This document shows, in pieces, positions 7,715 to 16,697 of a stretch of DNA of 36,914 nucleotides; the first letter of the stretch is position 1, and every line of letters begins with the position of its first letter. The notes under the pieces were generated by a model. The model ran no database searches. It was given only the letters and a program-made list of their open reading frames with translations, and had not been told where the DNA came from. The position numbers and the translations under genes are program-made. The stretch spans positions 1 to 36,914 of the forward strand of contig NZ_MVIM01000027.1 in NCBI RefSeq assembly GCF_002086795.1. Reading direction: 5' to 3'. The DNA is from Mycolicibacterium tusciae (GTDB lineage Bacteria; Actinomycetota; Actinomycetes; Mycobacteriales; Mycobacteriaceae).

Positions 7715-8791
7715 ATGCAATCCATCATCGCCGCAGCACCGAGCCTGCCAGGCGTCACCGTCGGTGTCGACACGCATAAGCAGTTCCACGTCGCGCATGC
7801 CATCCATGAACTCGGTCGCCCGTTGGGCACTCATCAGATGCCCGCCACAGGCCACGGTTACCACGTGTTCGTAGCGTGGGCACGATCTTTGGGACAACTC
7901 GCGGTGGTCGGCATCGAAGGCCCCGGCCACTACGGAGGGGGTTTGGCCCGCCACCTACGCGTCGAAGGGATCACCGTCACCGAGGTCGGTCGCCCGAAGC
8001 GGCAGCGCCGCGCCCGCTACGGCAAATCCGATCACGCCGATGCGGCCGGGGCTGCGGCCATCGTGCTGGCCGGTGAAGACCTCGGAGCACCCAAGACCGC
8101 CGATGGCCCCGCCGAAATGGTGCGGGTGCTGCGGGTAGCTCGCACCAACGCCGTGCGGGCACGTGCCAAAGTCGTGACCGCACTCAAAGATCTCATCGTC
8201 ACCGCCCCCGACGAACTGCGCGAACACCTGACCGGTCTGCACAAGAGTGACCTGCTCTACGCCTGCCGGATCCTCGATGTGTCCGAAATGCTTTCCACGC
8301 CAACCGATGCTGTCAAGATCGCGCTCAAGTCGTTGGCCACCCGTTGCCGCGAACTCGACGCCGAGACCGACCGTCTTGGGCGACAGATCGACACCATCAC
8401 CGCCACCGCAGCGCCCCAGTTACGTGCTGTCTACGGGGTTGGTCCCGACACCGCCGCCACCCTGCTGTCCGCGATCGGCGACAACCCCGACCGCATCCGT
8501 CACGAAGCCGCGTTCGCCAAACTCTGCGGCGTGAGCCCACTGGAGGCATCCAGCGGCAAGACCGTTCGCCACCGACTCAACCGGGGCGGCAACCGCGACG
8601 CCAACCGCGCGCTGCACGTCATCCTGGTCGTACGGATGCGCCGCCACCAACCCACCCGCGACTACCTGACCCGCCGCCTGGCCGAAGGCAAAACCAAAAA
8701 CGAAGCCATGCGCTGCCTCAAGCGCTACATCGCCCGCGAGATCTTCCACGCCCTACGACCGCCTCAACAACCCGCGAAAATCGTTGCCTGA
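7715..8791 (+). CDS. IS110-family transposase (DEDD recombinase)
   Basis: RNA-guided recombinase type that mobilises the IS110 element. The N-terminal RuvC-like DEDD domain has Asp19 (VGVDTHKQFHVA), Glu68 (VVGIEGPGHYG), and Asp106/Asp109 (YGKSDHADA). A coiled region follows, then the C-terminal Tnp20 domain with YGVGPDTAATLLSAIGD and the catalytic serine at 279/280 in PLEASSGKTVRHRLNRGGNR. At 358 aa it is full length and uninterrupted. The ATG at 7715 has GGAAGG about 7 bases upstream. The long leader before the gene contains the candidate bridge RNA, consistent with the IS110 rather than the IS1111 subgroup. Confidence 0.93.
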   Translation: MQSIIAAAPSLPGVTVGVDTHKQFHVAHAIHELGRPLGTHQMPATGHGYHVFVAWARSLGQLAVVGIEGPGHYGGGLARHLRVEGITVTEVGRPKRQRRARYGKSDHADAAGAAAIVLAGEDLGAPKTADGPAEMVRVLRVARTNAVRARAKVVTALKDLIVTAPDELREHLTGLHKSDLLYACRILDVSEMLSTPTDAVKIALKSLATRCRELDAETDRLGRQIDTITATAAPQLRAVYGVGPDTAATLLSAIGDNPDRIRHEAAFAKLCGVSPLEASSGKTVRHRLNRGGNRDANRALHVILVVRMRRHQPTRDYLTRRLAEGKTKNEAMRCLKRYIAREIFHALRPPQQPAKIVA

Positions 8792-8806
8792 AGATAGGAG
8801 CATCTG

Positions 8807-8902
8807 CTATCGATACATCGGCGAGAAGTAGGCCCAGGCGCCGATGCCGAGCGCGGTGAGCAATAAGAACACGAGCAGCGTGCGGCGCAGGTTGGTCGTC
8901 AT
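8807..8902 (-). pseudogene. 5' fragment of a small membrane protein gene cut by IS110
   Basis: The frame starts at ATG 8902 and encodes MTTNLRRTLLVFLLLTALGI followed by GAWAYFSPMYR, one transmembrane helix, then meets a stop supplied at the IS110 end. The sequence resembles the start of DUF4345-like or related small mycobacterial membrane proteins, which continue for another 100 or more residues. That assignment is from memory and uncertain. The 3' remainder is not seen on the other side of the IS. Confidence 0.45.
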
Positions 8903-9389
8903 GCCCCTGTAGACACCGCAGGGTGGACATTCGTGACACCAGCGGTCAGGACCCCGCCTTCGCTTGACCGCGCCAACCCCGGTGTCCACGATAACCAACG
9001 CCGCGAGGGCCAGCCCGAATTGCCGCCAGGTCTTGACATCTGTCCGGGCGATCGTGCACGAATTCTGTTGTGCGGTGCTACCGCATTGCCGTCGTCGGAA
9101 CGACGACCGTTACCGCCGGTCTCGGCTCGATGCTCGCCTATCGCGTAACGACAGCATCTCCAGATCGACGCGCCGGCAGTTCCTCAAACCTGGCCGCCGG
9201 CCTTGGTGCCACATTCTGGGACAAATCGGTCGGGGCTCGTCGGGGCTCGCCAAAGGGTGGGTGCAGCTGCCCGTCGAACACGCGATGAGCGTGGCGCGCT
9301 TAGCTAAGTGATGTCCGACACACGGTGTCACATTTCGCCGCAGGGTGGTGTCTTACGGTTGTCAGAAATAACTGGATCAGGAGGTCTCG
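8903..9389. other. Intergenic region upstream of the FAD oxidoreductase gene
   Basis: About 490 bases without a supported gene; the open frames overlap each other and lack family resemblance. The last 80 bases should contain the promoter of the downstream gene, and a palindrome lies at 9317-9329. Confidence 0.4.
9317..9329. promoter_or_regulatory. Palindrome, possible operator of the oxidoreductase gene
   Basis: GACAC-ACG-GTGTC, a 5+3+5 inverted repeat, flanked by ATGT and ACAT that extend the symmetry with a two-base bulge. It lies about 60 bases before the start codon at 9390, a plausible operator position. No regulator gene is adjacent. Confidence 0.35.
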
Positions 9390-10586
9390 ATGAGCATCAA
9401 CAACGTACGAACTATGTTGGACAAGAGATTCCACGTCGTTGTGATTGGCGGCGGCTATGCTGGGGCGCTGGCTGCCAATCGGCTGCAACAGAACCGAAAT
9501 ATCGACATCACCATCATCAATCCGCGCCCGACGTTCGTTGAGCGGGTGCGGTTGCACCAATTGGTTGCCCGAAGCGGAGAAGCAACAGTCGACCTAGCCG
9601 GGATCCTGGGCAACCGTGTGCGGCTGATTGTCGACACCGCAGCGCGCATCGACGTCGTTACCCGCAGCGTGGCTCTGGCCTCAGGCGGGACAGTGCCATA
9701 CGACTATCTGATCTATGCCGTGGGAAGCATCGGCATAGTGCCCACTAAATTGCATGGCGCGAGCGAATTTGCCTTCCCCATTGCTGAGCTTGAGCAAGCC
9801 GAGCGACTTCGCGACGCAGTGGACAAGCTGCAACCCGATGCGCCAATCTGTGTCGTGGGTGGGGGATTGACCGGTATAGAGGCCGCTTCGGAACTGGCAG
9901 AGCACCGTCGCGAGGGCTCGGTGACCCTGCTGTGCGGAGGAGTCCTCGGTCCGAGTCTGAGCGAGAAAGGGCGTGCTTCAGTCCGCCGGCAGCTCAAGCG
10001 CCTTGGCGTCGATGTCCAAGACGACGCGGTGGTGGCCGAACTCCGCTCCGACCACGTCCGGCTCAGCGACGGGCGGACCCTACCGAGCAAAGTGACTGTG
10101 TGGACGGCCGGCTTTGGCGTGCCGGATCTGGCCGCCAAGAGCGGCCTGAGCACCGATGAACTGGGACGGCTGCTGACCGACGAGACACTGACGAGCGTCG
10201 ACAACCCGTACATCATCGGTGCCGGCGACGCTGTGGCCCCCTCCAATGAGCCGCTGAGAATGAGCTGCCAGGCCGCTGGGCCGCTGGGCGCCAGGGCTGC
10301 CAACACTGTGCTCCAACGTGTCGCTGGCGATCCGCTCACACCCCTCGGTCAGAATTTCGGCGGGCAGTGCATCAGCATCGGACGCCGCCGCGGCACGTTC
10401 CAGCTGACACACCGCGACGACACGCCGCGGCGTGTCTATGTGGGCGGCAGGATGGCAGCGAGTATCAAAGAGATGATCTGCAAGACCGTTGTCAAGCAGA
10501 TTGCCAAGGAGAGTCGCAAGCCAGGCAGCTACAACTGGCCCGGCTCTGAAAAGCAAGCTGCCGCAGCCAAGAATACCGTCGCGTGA
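9390..10586 (+). CDS. FAD-dependent pyridine nucleotide oxidoreductase (NDH-2-like)
   Basis: Membrane-associated or soluble flavoenzyme that would oxidise NAD(P)H and pass electrons to a quinone or another acceptor. Landmarks in order: FAD Rossmann motif VVVIGGGYAGALAANRL near the N-terminus, LIYAVGS, the NAD(P)-binding ICVVGGGLTGIEAASELAE near residue 155, and the FAD-contacting NPYIIGAGDAVAP. Length is 398 aa, typical of the family. The redox-active CxxC of disulfide reductases is absent, favouring an NDH-2 or ferredoxin-reductase-like role. A strong AGGAGG lies eight bases before the ATG. It stands alone, followed after 22 bases by the first long direct repeat. The substrate cannot be assigned. 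Confidence 0.85.
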   Translation: MSINNVRTMLDKRFHVVVIGGGYAGALAANRLQQNRNIDITIINPRPTFVERVRLHQLVARSGEATVDLAGILGNRVRLIVDTAARIDVVTRSVALASGGTVPYDYLIYAVGSIGIVPTKLHGASEFAFPIAELEQAERLRDAVDKLQPDAPICVVGGGLTGIEAASELAEHRREGSVTLLCGGVLGPSLSEKGRASVRRQLKRLGVDVQDDAVVAELRSDHVRLSDGRTLPSKVTVWTAGFGVPDLAAKSGLSTDELGRLLTDETLTSVDNPYIIGAGDAVAPSNEPLRMSCQAAGPLGARAANTVLQRVAGDPLTPLGQNFGGQCISIGRRRGTFQLTHRDDTPRRVYVGGRMAASIKEMICKTVVKQIAKESRKPGSYNWPGSEKQAAAAKNTVA

Positions 10587-10608
10587 GGGCCGATGACGGA
10601 CTCCTTGC

Positions 10609-11131
10609 AGCGGGTCAAGACTTTGCGCGGCCCGCCGTGCCATCTCGTGGTCGTTGTCATCGGCCCGGCTCCGTAGCGCGCCAGCGCGATGACTGTCATG
10701 TAAGCGCTGGCGATACGTGGCCAGCTGAGCACACCAAGTCTGGGCCGATGGTGACGGTGCGCGCTACACCGATCGATCGCATACGTTTAGGTACTGCCCA
10801 AACAATAGCCTGGCCCTTGATATCGGGTCCTTGCTGGGGGATGGCTCGAAGTCCGCACGTTCGTCGACATGGGCGGGCATCGGGTGTGGGACGAGAATGC
10901 CGTCCACACTGTCTTTGGCGGAAAGGCTCGGCACGAGGTCGACGACATCGCTGGTGGTCGCTATTGCGGCAATTTGGTGACTGCGCGACTCCAGGCCGGT
11001 GCTGCGACAGCGGTTGGTCTTCATGCGGACGTAGGTGTGCGAGGCAGGATCATCACCGACCAAGACGGTTGCCAAACAAGGTTTTCGACCGCATGTCTTA
11101 TGGAACTCCGCTGCCTGCTCGCGTGTTTCGG
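10609..11131. repeat. 523-bp direct repeat, left copy (long target duplication of the IS1549-like element)
   Basis: Runs from AGCGGGTCAAGAC to ...GCGTGTTTCGG and recurs at 12911-13433 with the same length; I saw no difference when reading the two line by line. The copies abut the element's inverted ends exactly. It contains part of a decayed folD gene (minus strand, 10764-11131), so that fragment is duplicated too. Confidence 0.93.
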
Positions 11132-12910
11132 CCCGAGTTGGGTCATATGGCTTAGTGCCTTGAATTTTCGGCTTCCAGCGCATCCAGAATGGTCTTGACC
11201 TCGTTGTCTATGGCTGGCGGGTAGGTGGCGATGACGCCATTGAGGTCGATGGTGGCCGAGCGCAGGGGTTTGAGGGTGCGCAGGAATCGGCGCAGTGACA
11301 GTCCGGTCCGGTTCTGGACCTCGCGGCTGACGGCCAGGGCGGTGAACACGATCGTCAGGTGGGCTTCGATGGCGTCGCGGGTGCGGGCGAACATAGGTCG
11401 GGCGGCGAGGTCGGATTTGGACATCCGGAAGGACGCCTCGACGTGCCAGAGGTTGTGGTAGCTGGCGATCACTTCGGTCGCGGGCATCAGCGCGGCGTCG
11501 ATGTTGGTGACGTAGCCCTTGAGCCCTACCAACCGGCGGGCCCGCTGCAACGATGCCTCGTCGAATTCTTGGGAACCGTTGCGGTTCTTGATGAACCGCG
11601 GTACCCGCGCCGCCTTCTCGCCGGCGGCGACCGCGCGGGCCTTGTTCTCCTGCAGGTTGAGCGTCTTGGTGTCACGCACCGCGCGTTTGGTTGAGTACGC
11701 CCACACCGCCCGCCACGACTTGGCGTGGACGGCCGGATCCCAGACGGGCTCGGCTTTGCGTTTGGGGTCGCTGGTCTTGGTGGCGGTGCCGCGTTGATCG
11801 CGTGGGGTGATGGTGTCGATGATCTGGCCGTCGGTGAAGAAATCGCCGTGCCAATGGAAGTGCGATGCCAGATCATTGGGCGCTTTGGTAACCCTGGATC
11901 CGACGATGAACCGCAACCCTGCCTCGTCGAGCTCGCGCAGATTGCCGCTGGCGAGCATGCCGGCATCGGCGACGACGACCATATCGGTGATCTGGTGGCG
12001 GGCTTGGAACGCTTTCACGATGGGCACGATCGTCAGAGTTTCGGCCTTGTTGCCTTCGAAACAACCGATCTCCAAGGGGAATCCGCGCCGGTCGACCAGC
12101 AATCCGACCACGATCTGTGGATCGACGCGGCGTTCTTTGGAGTAGCCGACGCGGCGCAGGTCATCTTCCTTGTCGGCCTCGAAGTAGAGCGTGGTGACGT
12201 CGTAGAGCACAAGGCTGACATCACCGGCGGTGCGGGCGTGGGCGAAACAGGCGGTAGCGATCTGCTCGCGATACCCACCGGCGCGGGCGCGGCGCAGGGT
12301 GCGTTTGCGGGTTGACAGTGACGCCGAGGTGCGGCCCAGTTCGGCCAGGACCCGATCGACATCGAGCAAGCTGGTCGGTTCCACCACCCGGGCGATCACC
12401 AGGTCCCGGAAGACCTCATCGCCCGCCGCGGCCTCGAACCCCAGGCTGGCGTACACCTGGGCCAGGGCGTCATAGAGCAGCCCGCTGCTGCTCTTGAGCA
12501 CCCGTGGTCGCGCCACCAACTCCCGCGCCGTGGGCACACCAGCACCGTCGGGGAACAACGCTTCAGCCGGATTCGGAACCATCTGGGCCCGAACAGCTTT
12601 CGGGGTAATCCCGAGATCAAGCTCGCCTTGGGTGTCATCGGCCAACAGCCGGCGGGCCTCCTCGATGAGCAGACCCAGCTCGGCGTCATCACGCGCAGAA
12701 CCGACATGGCGCACGATCCTGCGGCGGCCGTCGACGGATTCGGCGATCTGGACCGCCGTTGCGCCCGAGGCGGTGCGCACCCGCCGAATCCAGACCATCC
12801 AGGCAGCCTACCGACCCAAATTAGTGCCTAGCGGGTGCACTAAGCCGAGACATCACTGCAGTTCAACGCCCTGCAGCTTCCGAAAACTGTCCGAAGTGAC
12901 CCAACTCAGG
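11132..12910 (-). mobile_element. IS1634-family (IS1549-like) insertion sequence
   Basis: A 1779-bp element defined by its ends. The left begins CCCGAGTTGGGTCA at 11132. The right ends with the reverse complement of CCTGAGTTGGGTCA at 12910, a 14-bp inverted repeat with one mismatch. One transposase gene occupies almost the whole length. The 523-bp direct repeats begin immediately outside both ends. IS1549 of M. smegmatis and IS1634 of Mycoplasma are known for unusually long target duplications, and this copy fits that behaviour. Confidence 0.93.
11152..12798 (-). CDS. IS1634-family transposase
   Basis: DDE transposase of the IS4-related IS1634 family, 548 aa, intact. The catalytic acidic residues lie in SLVLYDVTTLYFEA (first Asp), MVVVADAGMLA (second Asp), and LWHVEASFRMSKSDL (Glu with the following basic residue). 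The beta-strand insertion domain typical of IS4-type enzymes lies between the last two. The ATG at 12798 leaves about 110 bases to the right inverted repeat, and the stop is only 20 bases from the left end. The adjacent long target duplications imply staggered joining hundreds of bases apart, an unexplained property of this family. Confidence 0.92.
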   Translation of the reverse strand: MVWIRRVRTASGATAVQIAESVDGRRRIVRHVGSARDDAELGLLIEEARRLLADDTQGELDLGITPKAVRAQMVPNPAEALFPDGAGVPTARELVARPRVLKSSSGLLYDALAQVYASLGFEAAAGDEVFRDLVIARVVEPTSLLDVDRVLAELGRTSASLSTRKRTLRRARAGGYREQIATACFAHARTAGDVSLVLYDVTTLYFEADKEDDLRRVGYSKERRVDPQIVVGLLVDRRGFPLEIGCFEGNKAETLTIVPIVKAFQARHQITDMVVVADAGMLASGNLRELDEAGLRFIVGSRVTKAPNDLASHFHWHGDFFTDGQIIDTITPRDQRGTATKTSDPKRKAEPVWDPAVHAKSWRAVWAYSTKRAVRDTKTLNLQENKARAVAAGEKAARVPRFIKNRNGSQEFDEASLQRARRLVGLKGYVTNIDAALMPATEVIASYHNLWHVEASFRMSKSDLAARPMFARTRDAIEAHLTIVFTALAVSREVQNRTGLSLRRFLRTLKPLRSATIDLNGVIATYPPAIDNEVKTILDALEAENSRH

Positions 12911-13433
12911 AGCGGGTCAAGACTTTGCGCGGCCCGCCGTGCCATCTCGTGGTCGTTGTCATCGGCCCGGCTCCGTAGCGCGCCAGCGCGATGACTGTCA
13001 TGTAAGCGCTGGCGATACGTGGCCAGCTGAGCACACCAAGTCTGGGCCGATGGTGACGGTGCGCGCTACACCGATCGATCGCATACGTTTAGGTACTGCC
13101 CAAACAATAGCCTGGCCCTTGATATCGGGTCCTTGCTGGGGGATGGCTCGAAGTCCGCACGTTCGTCGACATGGGCGGGCATCGGGTGTGGGACGAGAAT
13201 GCCGTCCACACTGTCTTTGGCGGAAAGGCTCGGCACGAGGTCGACGACATCGCTGGTGGTCGCTATTGCGGCAATTTGGTGACTGCGCGACTCCAGGCCG
13301 GTGCTGCGACAGCGGTTGGTCTTCATGCGGACGTAGGTGTGCGAGGCAGGATCATCACCGACCAAGACGGTTGCCAAACAAGGTTTTCGACCGCATGTCT
13401 TATGGAACTCCGCTGCCTGCTCGCGTGTTTCGG
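12911..13433. repeat. 523-bp direct repeat, right copy
   Basis: Second copy of 10609-11131. No difference was seen on reading, which implies a recent insertion relative to the decay of the folD remnant it contains. In the pre-insertion sequence this segment occurred once and joined 10608 directly to 13434. Confidence 0.93.
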
Positions 13434-13488
13434 TAAGCATGGCTTGGGCGACACGTGCGCCATCAATGATGGTTGCGGGCAGGGTTCA
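13066..13488 (-). pseudogene. folD: Decayed N-terminal part of methylenetetrahydrofolate dehydrogenase/cyclohydrolase
   Basis: The minus strand reads TIIDGARVAQAMLTETREQA, then CLATVLVGDDPASHTYVRMK, and later VDGILVPHPMPAHVDERA: the FolD N-terminal catalytic domain with its YVxxK motif. FolD normally has about 280 residues; similarity ends after the DERADFEPSPSKD stretch and the rest is gone. At the 5' end an extra base in GTGAACCCTGCC appears to put the putative GTG start out of frame. Most of the fragment lies inside the long direct repeat, so a second, shorter copy exists at 10764-11131. It is non-functional; a complete folD must be elsewhere. Confidence 0.8.
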
Positions 13489-14059
13489 CTCCTCACAGAG
13501 GAGGAACACCCAGGCGGTCGATGCGTGCAAACGTCGCTTCCCGGTGGTGTCCCACCTGCGCCAGTCGTCAAGCTAACCGCCGAGTCCGGCGCCGCCAGAA
13601 CGTCGAAACCGTTCAGTCGGTCAATTGCTCACAGAAACTGGCCCTGGATCCAGATGTCTTACTCTACCCGGGCGGGGGTGACCGATGATGTCGTCGAGCA
13701 ATGCTGGATCGCAGCGCTGGGGCCGCTCACCCAGCGCCGTCGGGACGCCGGCCAAGTCCACATCACCCTGCCGGGCTCGGCACGCTCGACTGTGGAGTAC
13801 CAACTCGCGCGGCGGCTCCCGCAGCTGCGCATTGCACGTCAAATGACCGCCTTTGGCGGGTCGGGTTTGTGGCTTGGGATTACGGGTGCGCAGGACGTGG
13901 ACAGAAAGTATCGACACCAGCGCGACATCGGCAAAGCCAAGCCTGCCGGCGGCCAAAGCCGCTCGCGTAGCGCCAAGTTCATGTTCGAATCTGGACCAGG
14001 GGGCGGCACCGATTCTGGCCAGACCCCCATGAATAGTGCAACTTCAACGGGTCGCTATC
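13489..14059. other. Unassigned stretch between folD and grpB remnants
   Basis: Long open frames exist on both strands because of base composition, but none shows a recognisable domain or a well-placed start. A plus-strand frame from about 13650 (MSYSTRAGVTDDVVEQCWIA) looks slightly protein-like. Given its neighbours, it is most likely more decayed DNA. Confidence 0.3.
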
Positions 14060-14512
14060 GCAGAGCACGATTCGGTGTTCTGCCCCGAGTTCTGGGGGTC
14101 CGCGCGCAGCTGTCGCGGAACGCGATCTGCTGGTGCCGGCGCGGGCTGTCGGGGGTCATCACATGACGGTGGCGCTGGGCCGCCCGTCGGCGACTTTGAC
14201 GAAGAAGCGCCGCCAGGGTCGCTGGTCGAGATCGGGATGCACGTGATGCCAGTTGTGGGAAGCCAACACCGCCGCGATCGAATCTGAATCCGAGAGATCG
14301 GCGACGGGCGCTTGAAGATCGATGATCGGTTTCGCTACGAGACCGGGTATCGAGGTGGAGCCGACGTGCTCGATGCGGGCGATCCGCCGAGGGGAGAGCA
14401 GCGTTTCGAGATGGTCGCGTTCCTGCTCACCGCGGAGAGCCCAGGCGGGATCGGCGTCGACGAGATCGACGGACTCGGTGGCCCAGGGTGGTGGACCGGT
14501 GTTGGCCGACAT
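14060..14512 (-). pseudogene. Frameshifted GrpB (UPF0157) family gene
   Basis: From ATG 14512 the frame gives WATESVDLVDADPAWALRGE, then IARIEHVGSTSIPGLVAKPI followed by IDLQ, the hallmark of the GrpB/UPF0157 nucleotidyltransferase-like family. At RPSATVM the frame stops (14159), but the next frame continues the family sequence as MTPDSPRRHQQIAFRD. It then shifts again at QLRADPQ before similarity is lost. GrpB proteins are about 170-200 aa; here at least two frameshifts and a lost C-terminus make it a pseudogene. Confidence 0.75.
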
Positions 14513-14599
14513 ACCCTTCTCTCTACACGCTGCGCTAGATTCCACTGCCACTGCACATGACGAGGACCTGAGTAATCCGGCTCGCACCACTGAGGCGCG

Positions 14600-14945
14600 G
14601 CTCAAGACGGCCGCTTCTTGCGTGCCAGTTGCTCCAGTAACTCTGATCGCAGCGCCGTGATGTCGTATCCCCTGCCCTCATGGTGATGATGATGTCGCCT
14701 GAGCTGGCAGCCCTGCGAGCACGGTCGGCACCGCGCCGCGCTTGGGCACGTAATGCACGCCCTCCGGTGATAGCGCACCGCATTGGCGATCAGGCCACCG
14801 GGTGAAACCCGGGATCGGGTCTTCTGTCGCGACGTAGACGTCCAACACGACCACCTCATCGCCATGATCCAACGCGGCGCCGGACTCTATGGCGAACGTC
14901 CGCGAGTACAGGTGTGGCTGGAATGCGACGATCAGTCGTCCGCCA
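14600..14945 (-). pseudogene. murC: C-terminal remnant of UDP-N-acetylmuramate-alanine ligase
   Basis: The minus strand encodes GGRLIVAFQPHLYSRT, then EVVVLDVYVATEDPIPG, SPEGVHYVP and, after a frame change, GDIIITMRAGD and ITALRSELLEQLARK. These follow the order of the MurC C-terminal ligase domain (RLIVAFQPHLYSRT, DVVVLDVYGAREDP, DLVLTMGAGDVT). The ATP-binding and central parts are missing, with frameshifts inside what remains. It cannot make a functional enzyme; the chromosomal murC must be elsewhere. Confidence 0.8.
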
Positions 14946-15217
14946 GCTGCGGGCGAGGCTGCTTTCATCCGTGGCAACGTGTTCGCCCACAACGCCGATC
15001 GACTCGCCCGCCGCGGCGGGCGACGATCCGGCGCTGCGCCCGCTACATCCTGCGCGGGCTGATGATCGAACGTGCTGTCAATGGACACGATCCACGGTCG
15101 CGGCGGTAACCCGGCAGCTGGGGTTGCACATAGTTGTGCGGTCCGGCTCATGGGTCACTATTTCGGCCTTTCGCCATCGTATCGGTTAGGCCTCGGTTCT
15201 CAGCTCTGTGATTGCTC

Positions 15218-15570
15218 CTAGTGTGGTTTTCGGCGGGTATCCGATTGAGCATTTGCGGGGTAGTTCAGTTCGAAGGCGGGCCTTTCGGAGCGGACGCGGG
15301 GCAGTTCGGTGAAGTTGTGTCGTGGCGGTGGGCAACTGGTGGCCCATTCCAGCGAGTTGCCGAAGCCCCAGGGGTCATCGACGACGACTGGTTCGCCGTA
15401 GCGCAGCTCTTTAACAAGTTCCAGACGAACGGCAGCATTGAGGCCGCTAAAGTGAAGGCCCCAATCGTGGAGACAATATTTTGCGTTTGGAAACCGTCGG
15501 TGGGTAAGTAGTCGGCATAACGGACCCTGACACTCTGACCCTCGATACGTGGTATACCGCCTCGTGCAGC
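15218..15570 (-). pseudogene. ctaD: C-terminal remnant of cytochrome c oxidase subunit I
   Basis: The minus strand reads IPRIEGQSVRVRYADYLPTD, then NIVSTIGAFTLAASMLPFVW. After a frameshift it reads RYGEPVVVDDPWGFGNSLEW, then ATSCPPPRHNFTELPRVRSE and RPAFELNYP, and ends at a TAG at 15218-15220. This is the last transmembrane region and cytoplasmic tail of mycobacterial CtaD. Only about 110 of roughly 570 residues are left. All heme-copper ligands lie upstream and are missing. Confidence 0.82.
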
Positions 15571-16063
15571 AACGTAGTGATCAGGTGGGCAACCTCAGCC
15601 GGACGCAACGGATTTCATCGTGGGCACATGCTTCACGATCGGATCCGGTCAATCCCACGGCACGCCCCCCATTCAACGGGCCCCGGCACAACATCATTCA
15701 CGGTGGCGCGGTGTGCAGCAAGCTCTCTGGGCAAGTCCGCTGCACGGTTTCCAGGCTGCCTACTCGGCTCGCATACAAGAGAGTGCATTCGGTCCCGAGC
15801 GCCAAGCTGGAACGACTGCCAAATCGACCCCACCAGCCCTCAATCACGCCCGGCAACACCGCTTGCACGGGCTGCACCGCGAACAGGCCGGGCGAGATCG
15901 GCGAGATTGCTGGCGTGCGGGAAGGCTGGAGACCCGCGGACGCGAGGTGAGCGCCCGGTTGGCTTCACGACTCTTCGTGAAATGTTGAGCTCGCGTTGTG
16001 CATATCCATCAGCTTGCCGTCGAGCCGACAGAGGTAGGCGACCGGTCAGCTACGATTGGCTGT
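15571..16063. other. Region upstream of the TetR gene, no supported gene
   Basis: Several overlapping open frames on both strands with no recognisable domain. Upstream continuation of the ctaD remnant is not convincing. The last ~100 bases should carry the tetR promoter; no clear operator palindrome was found. Confidence 0.3.
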
Positions 16064-16693
16064 GTGCCCCGCCCATCGAATCCCGACGTGCGTCGCCGCC
16101 TGCTCGAAGCGGGACTCAGCCTCATACACGCGCGTGGATTCACCGCCAGCGGGGTCAAAGACATCACCGATGTCGCAGGTGTGCCAAAAGGGTCGTTCTA
16201 CGCATATTTTGCCAGCAAAGAGGCATTCGCCGCGGCGATCCTCGAACATTATTGGTCCGATATCGAAACGCGCCTTCTCCCAATTCTTGAAGCAGAAGGT
16301 TTGGCACGGGAACGAATCACACGCTTCTTCCACGCCCTCGCCGACGAGCACGAGGCCGGCGACTTCGTGCTCGGCTGCTTGGTCGGCAACTTGTCGCTCG
16401 AGCTTGGTGGTTCTAGTGAACCGGTGCGCGCCGAACTCCTCCGCATTCTCTACCGTTGGGATGAGGCTCTCGCCGAGTGTGTGCGCTCTGGCCAGGGTGA
16501 ATGGGGTGGCGTCCGAGCGGATCTCGATGCGGCGGAGATCGCCCAGCAGCTGATCCAGGCGTGGGAGGGTGCGGCCCTCCGCGGGAAGGTCGCCCGCAGC
16601 CGCGCGCCATATGACAGCTTCGAAGCGGTCACCGTTCCTGCGCTTCTGCACCGATCTGTCCAGGGCCGGGTTCGGCGTCGGCGCGGTGCTTGA
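16064..16693 (+). CDS. TetR/AcrR-family transcriptional regulator
   Basis: One-component repressor of about 209 aa. The N-terminal DNA-binding domain shows the usual pattern: RRRLLEAGLSLIHARGFTAS, then GVKDITDVAGVPKGSFYAYF with ASKEAF (HTH around residues 30-55). The all-helical C-terminal half (FFHALADEHEAGDFVLGCLV, GNLSLELGG) resembles the TetR_C domain of YxaF/QacR-like regulators. The GTG at 16064 (VPRPSNPDVRRR) is preferred over an upstream in-frame ATG at 15998 because the homologous N-terminus begins there. Its stop is 70 bases before the cysteine hydrolase gene on the same strand, so it probably controls that gene and cynS. The ligand is unknown. Confidence 0.88.
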   Translation: MPRPSNPDVRRRLLEAGLSLIHARGFTASGVKDITDVAGVPKGSFYAYFASKEAFAAAILEHYWSDIETRLLPILEAEGLARERITRFFHALADEHEAGDFVLGCLVGNLSLELGGSSEPVRAELLRILYRWDEALAECVRSGQGEWGGVRADLDAAEIAQQLIQAWEGAALRGKVARSRAPYDSFEAVTVPALLHRSVQGRVRRRRGA

Positions 16694-16697
16694 ATAT

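Larger units (their letters stand above)
7430..8815 (+). mobile_element. IS110-family insertion sequence (ends approximate)
   Basis: The element consists of a structured ~270-base non-coding left end, a DEDD transposase gene and a short right end of about 25 bases. IS110 elements lack terminal inverted repeats, so boundaries are inferred. The right boundary is set where a minus-strand membrane-protein reading frame becomes recognisable again near 8815; the left is set just before the structured RNA. A 9-base direct repeat GATAGGAGC occurs in the left end (7615-7623) and directly after the transposase stop (8793-8801). Confidence 0.7.

Noticed and set aside
13171..14166. Long plus-strand open frame across the right direct repeat and onward
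   Set aside because: It runs antisense to the folD remnant and through composition-driven open sequence, with no recognisable domain. The first part is duplicated at the other repeat only because the DNA is.
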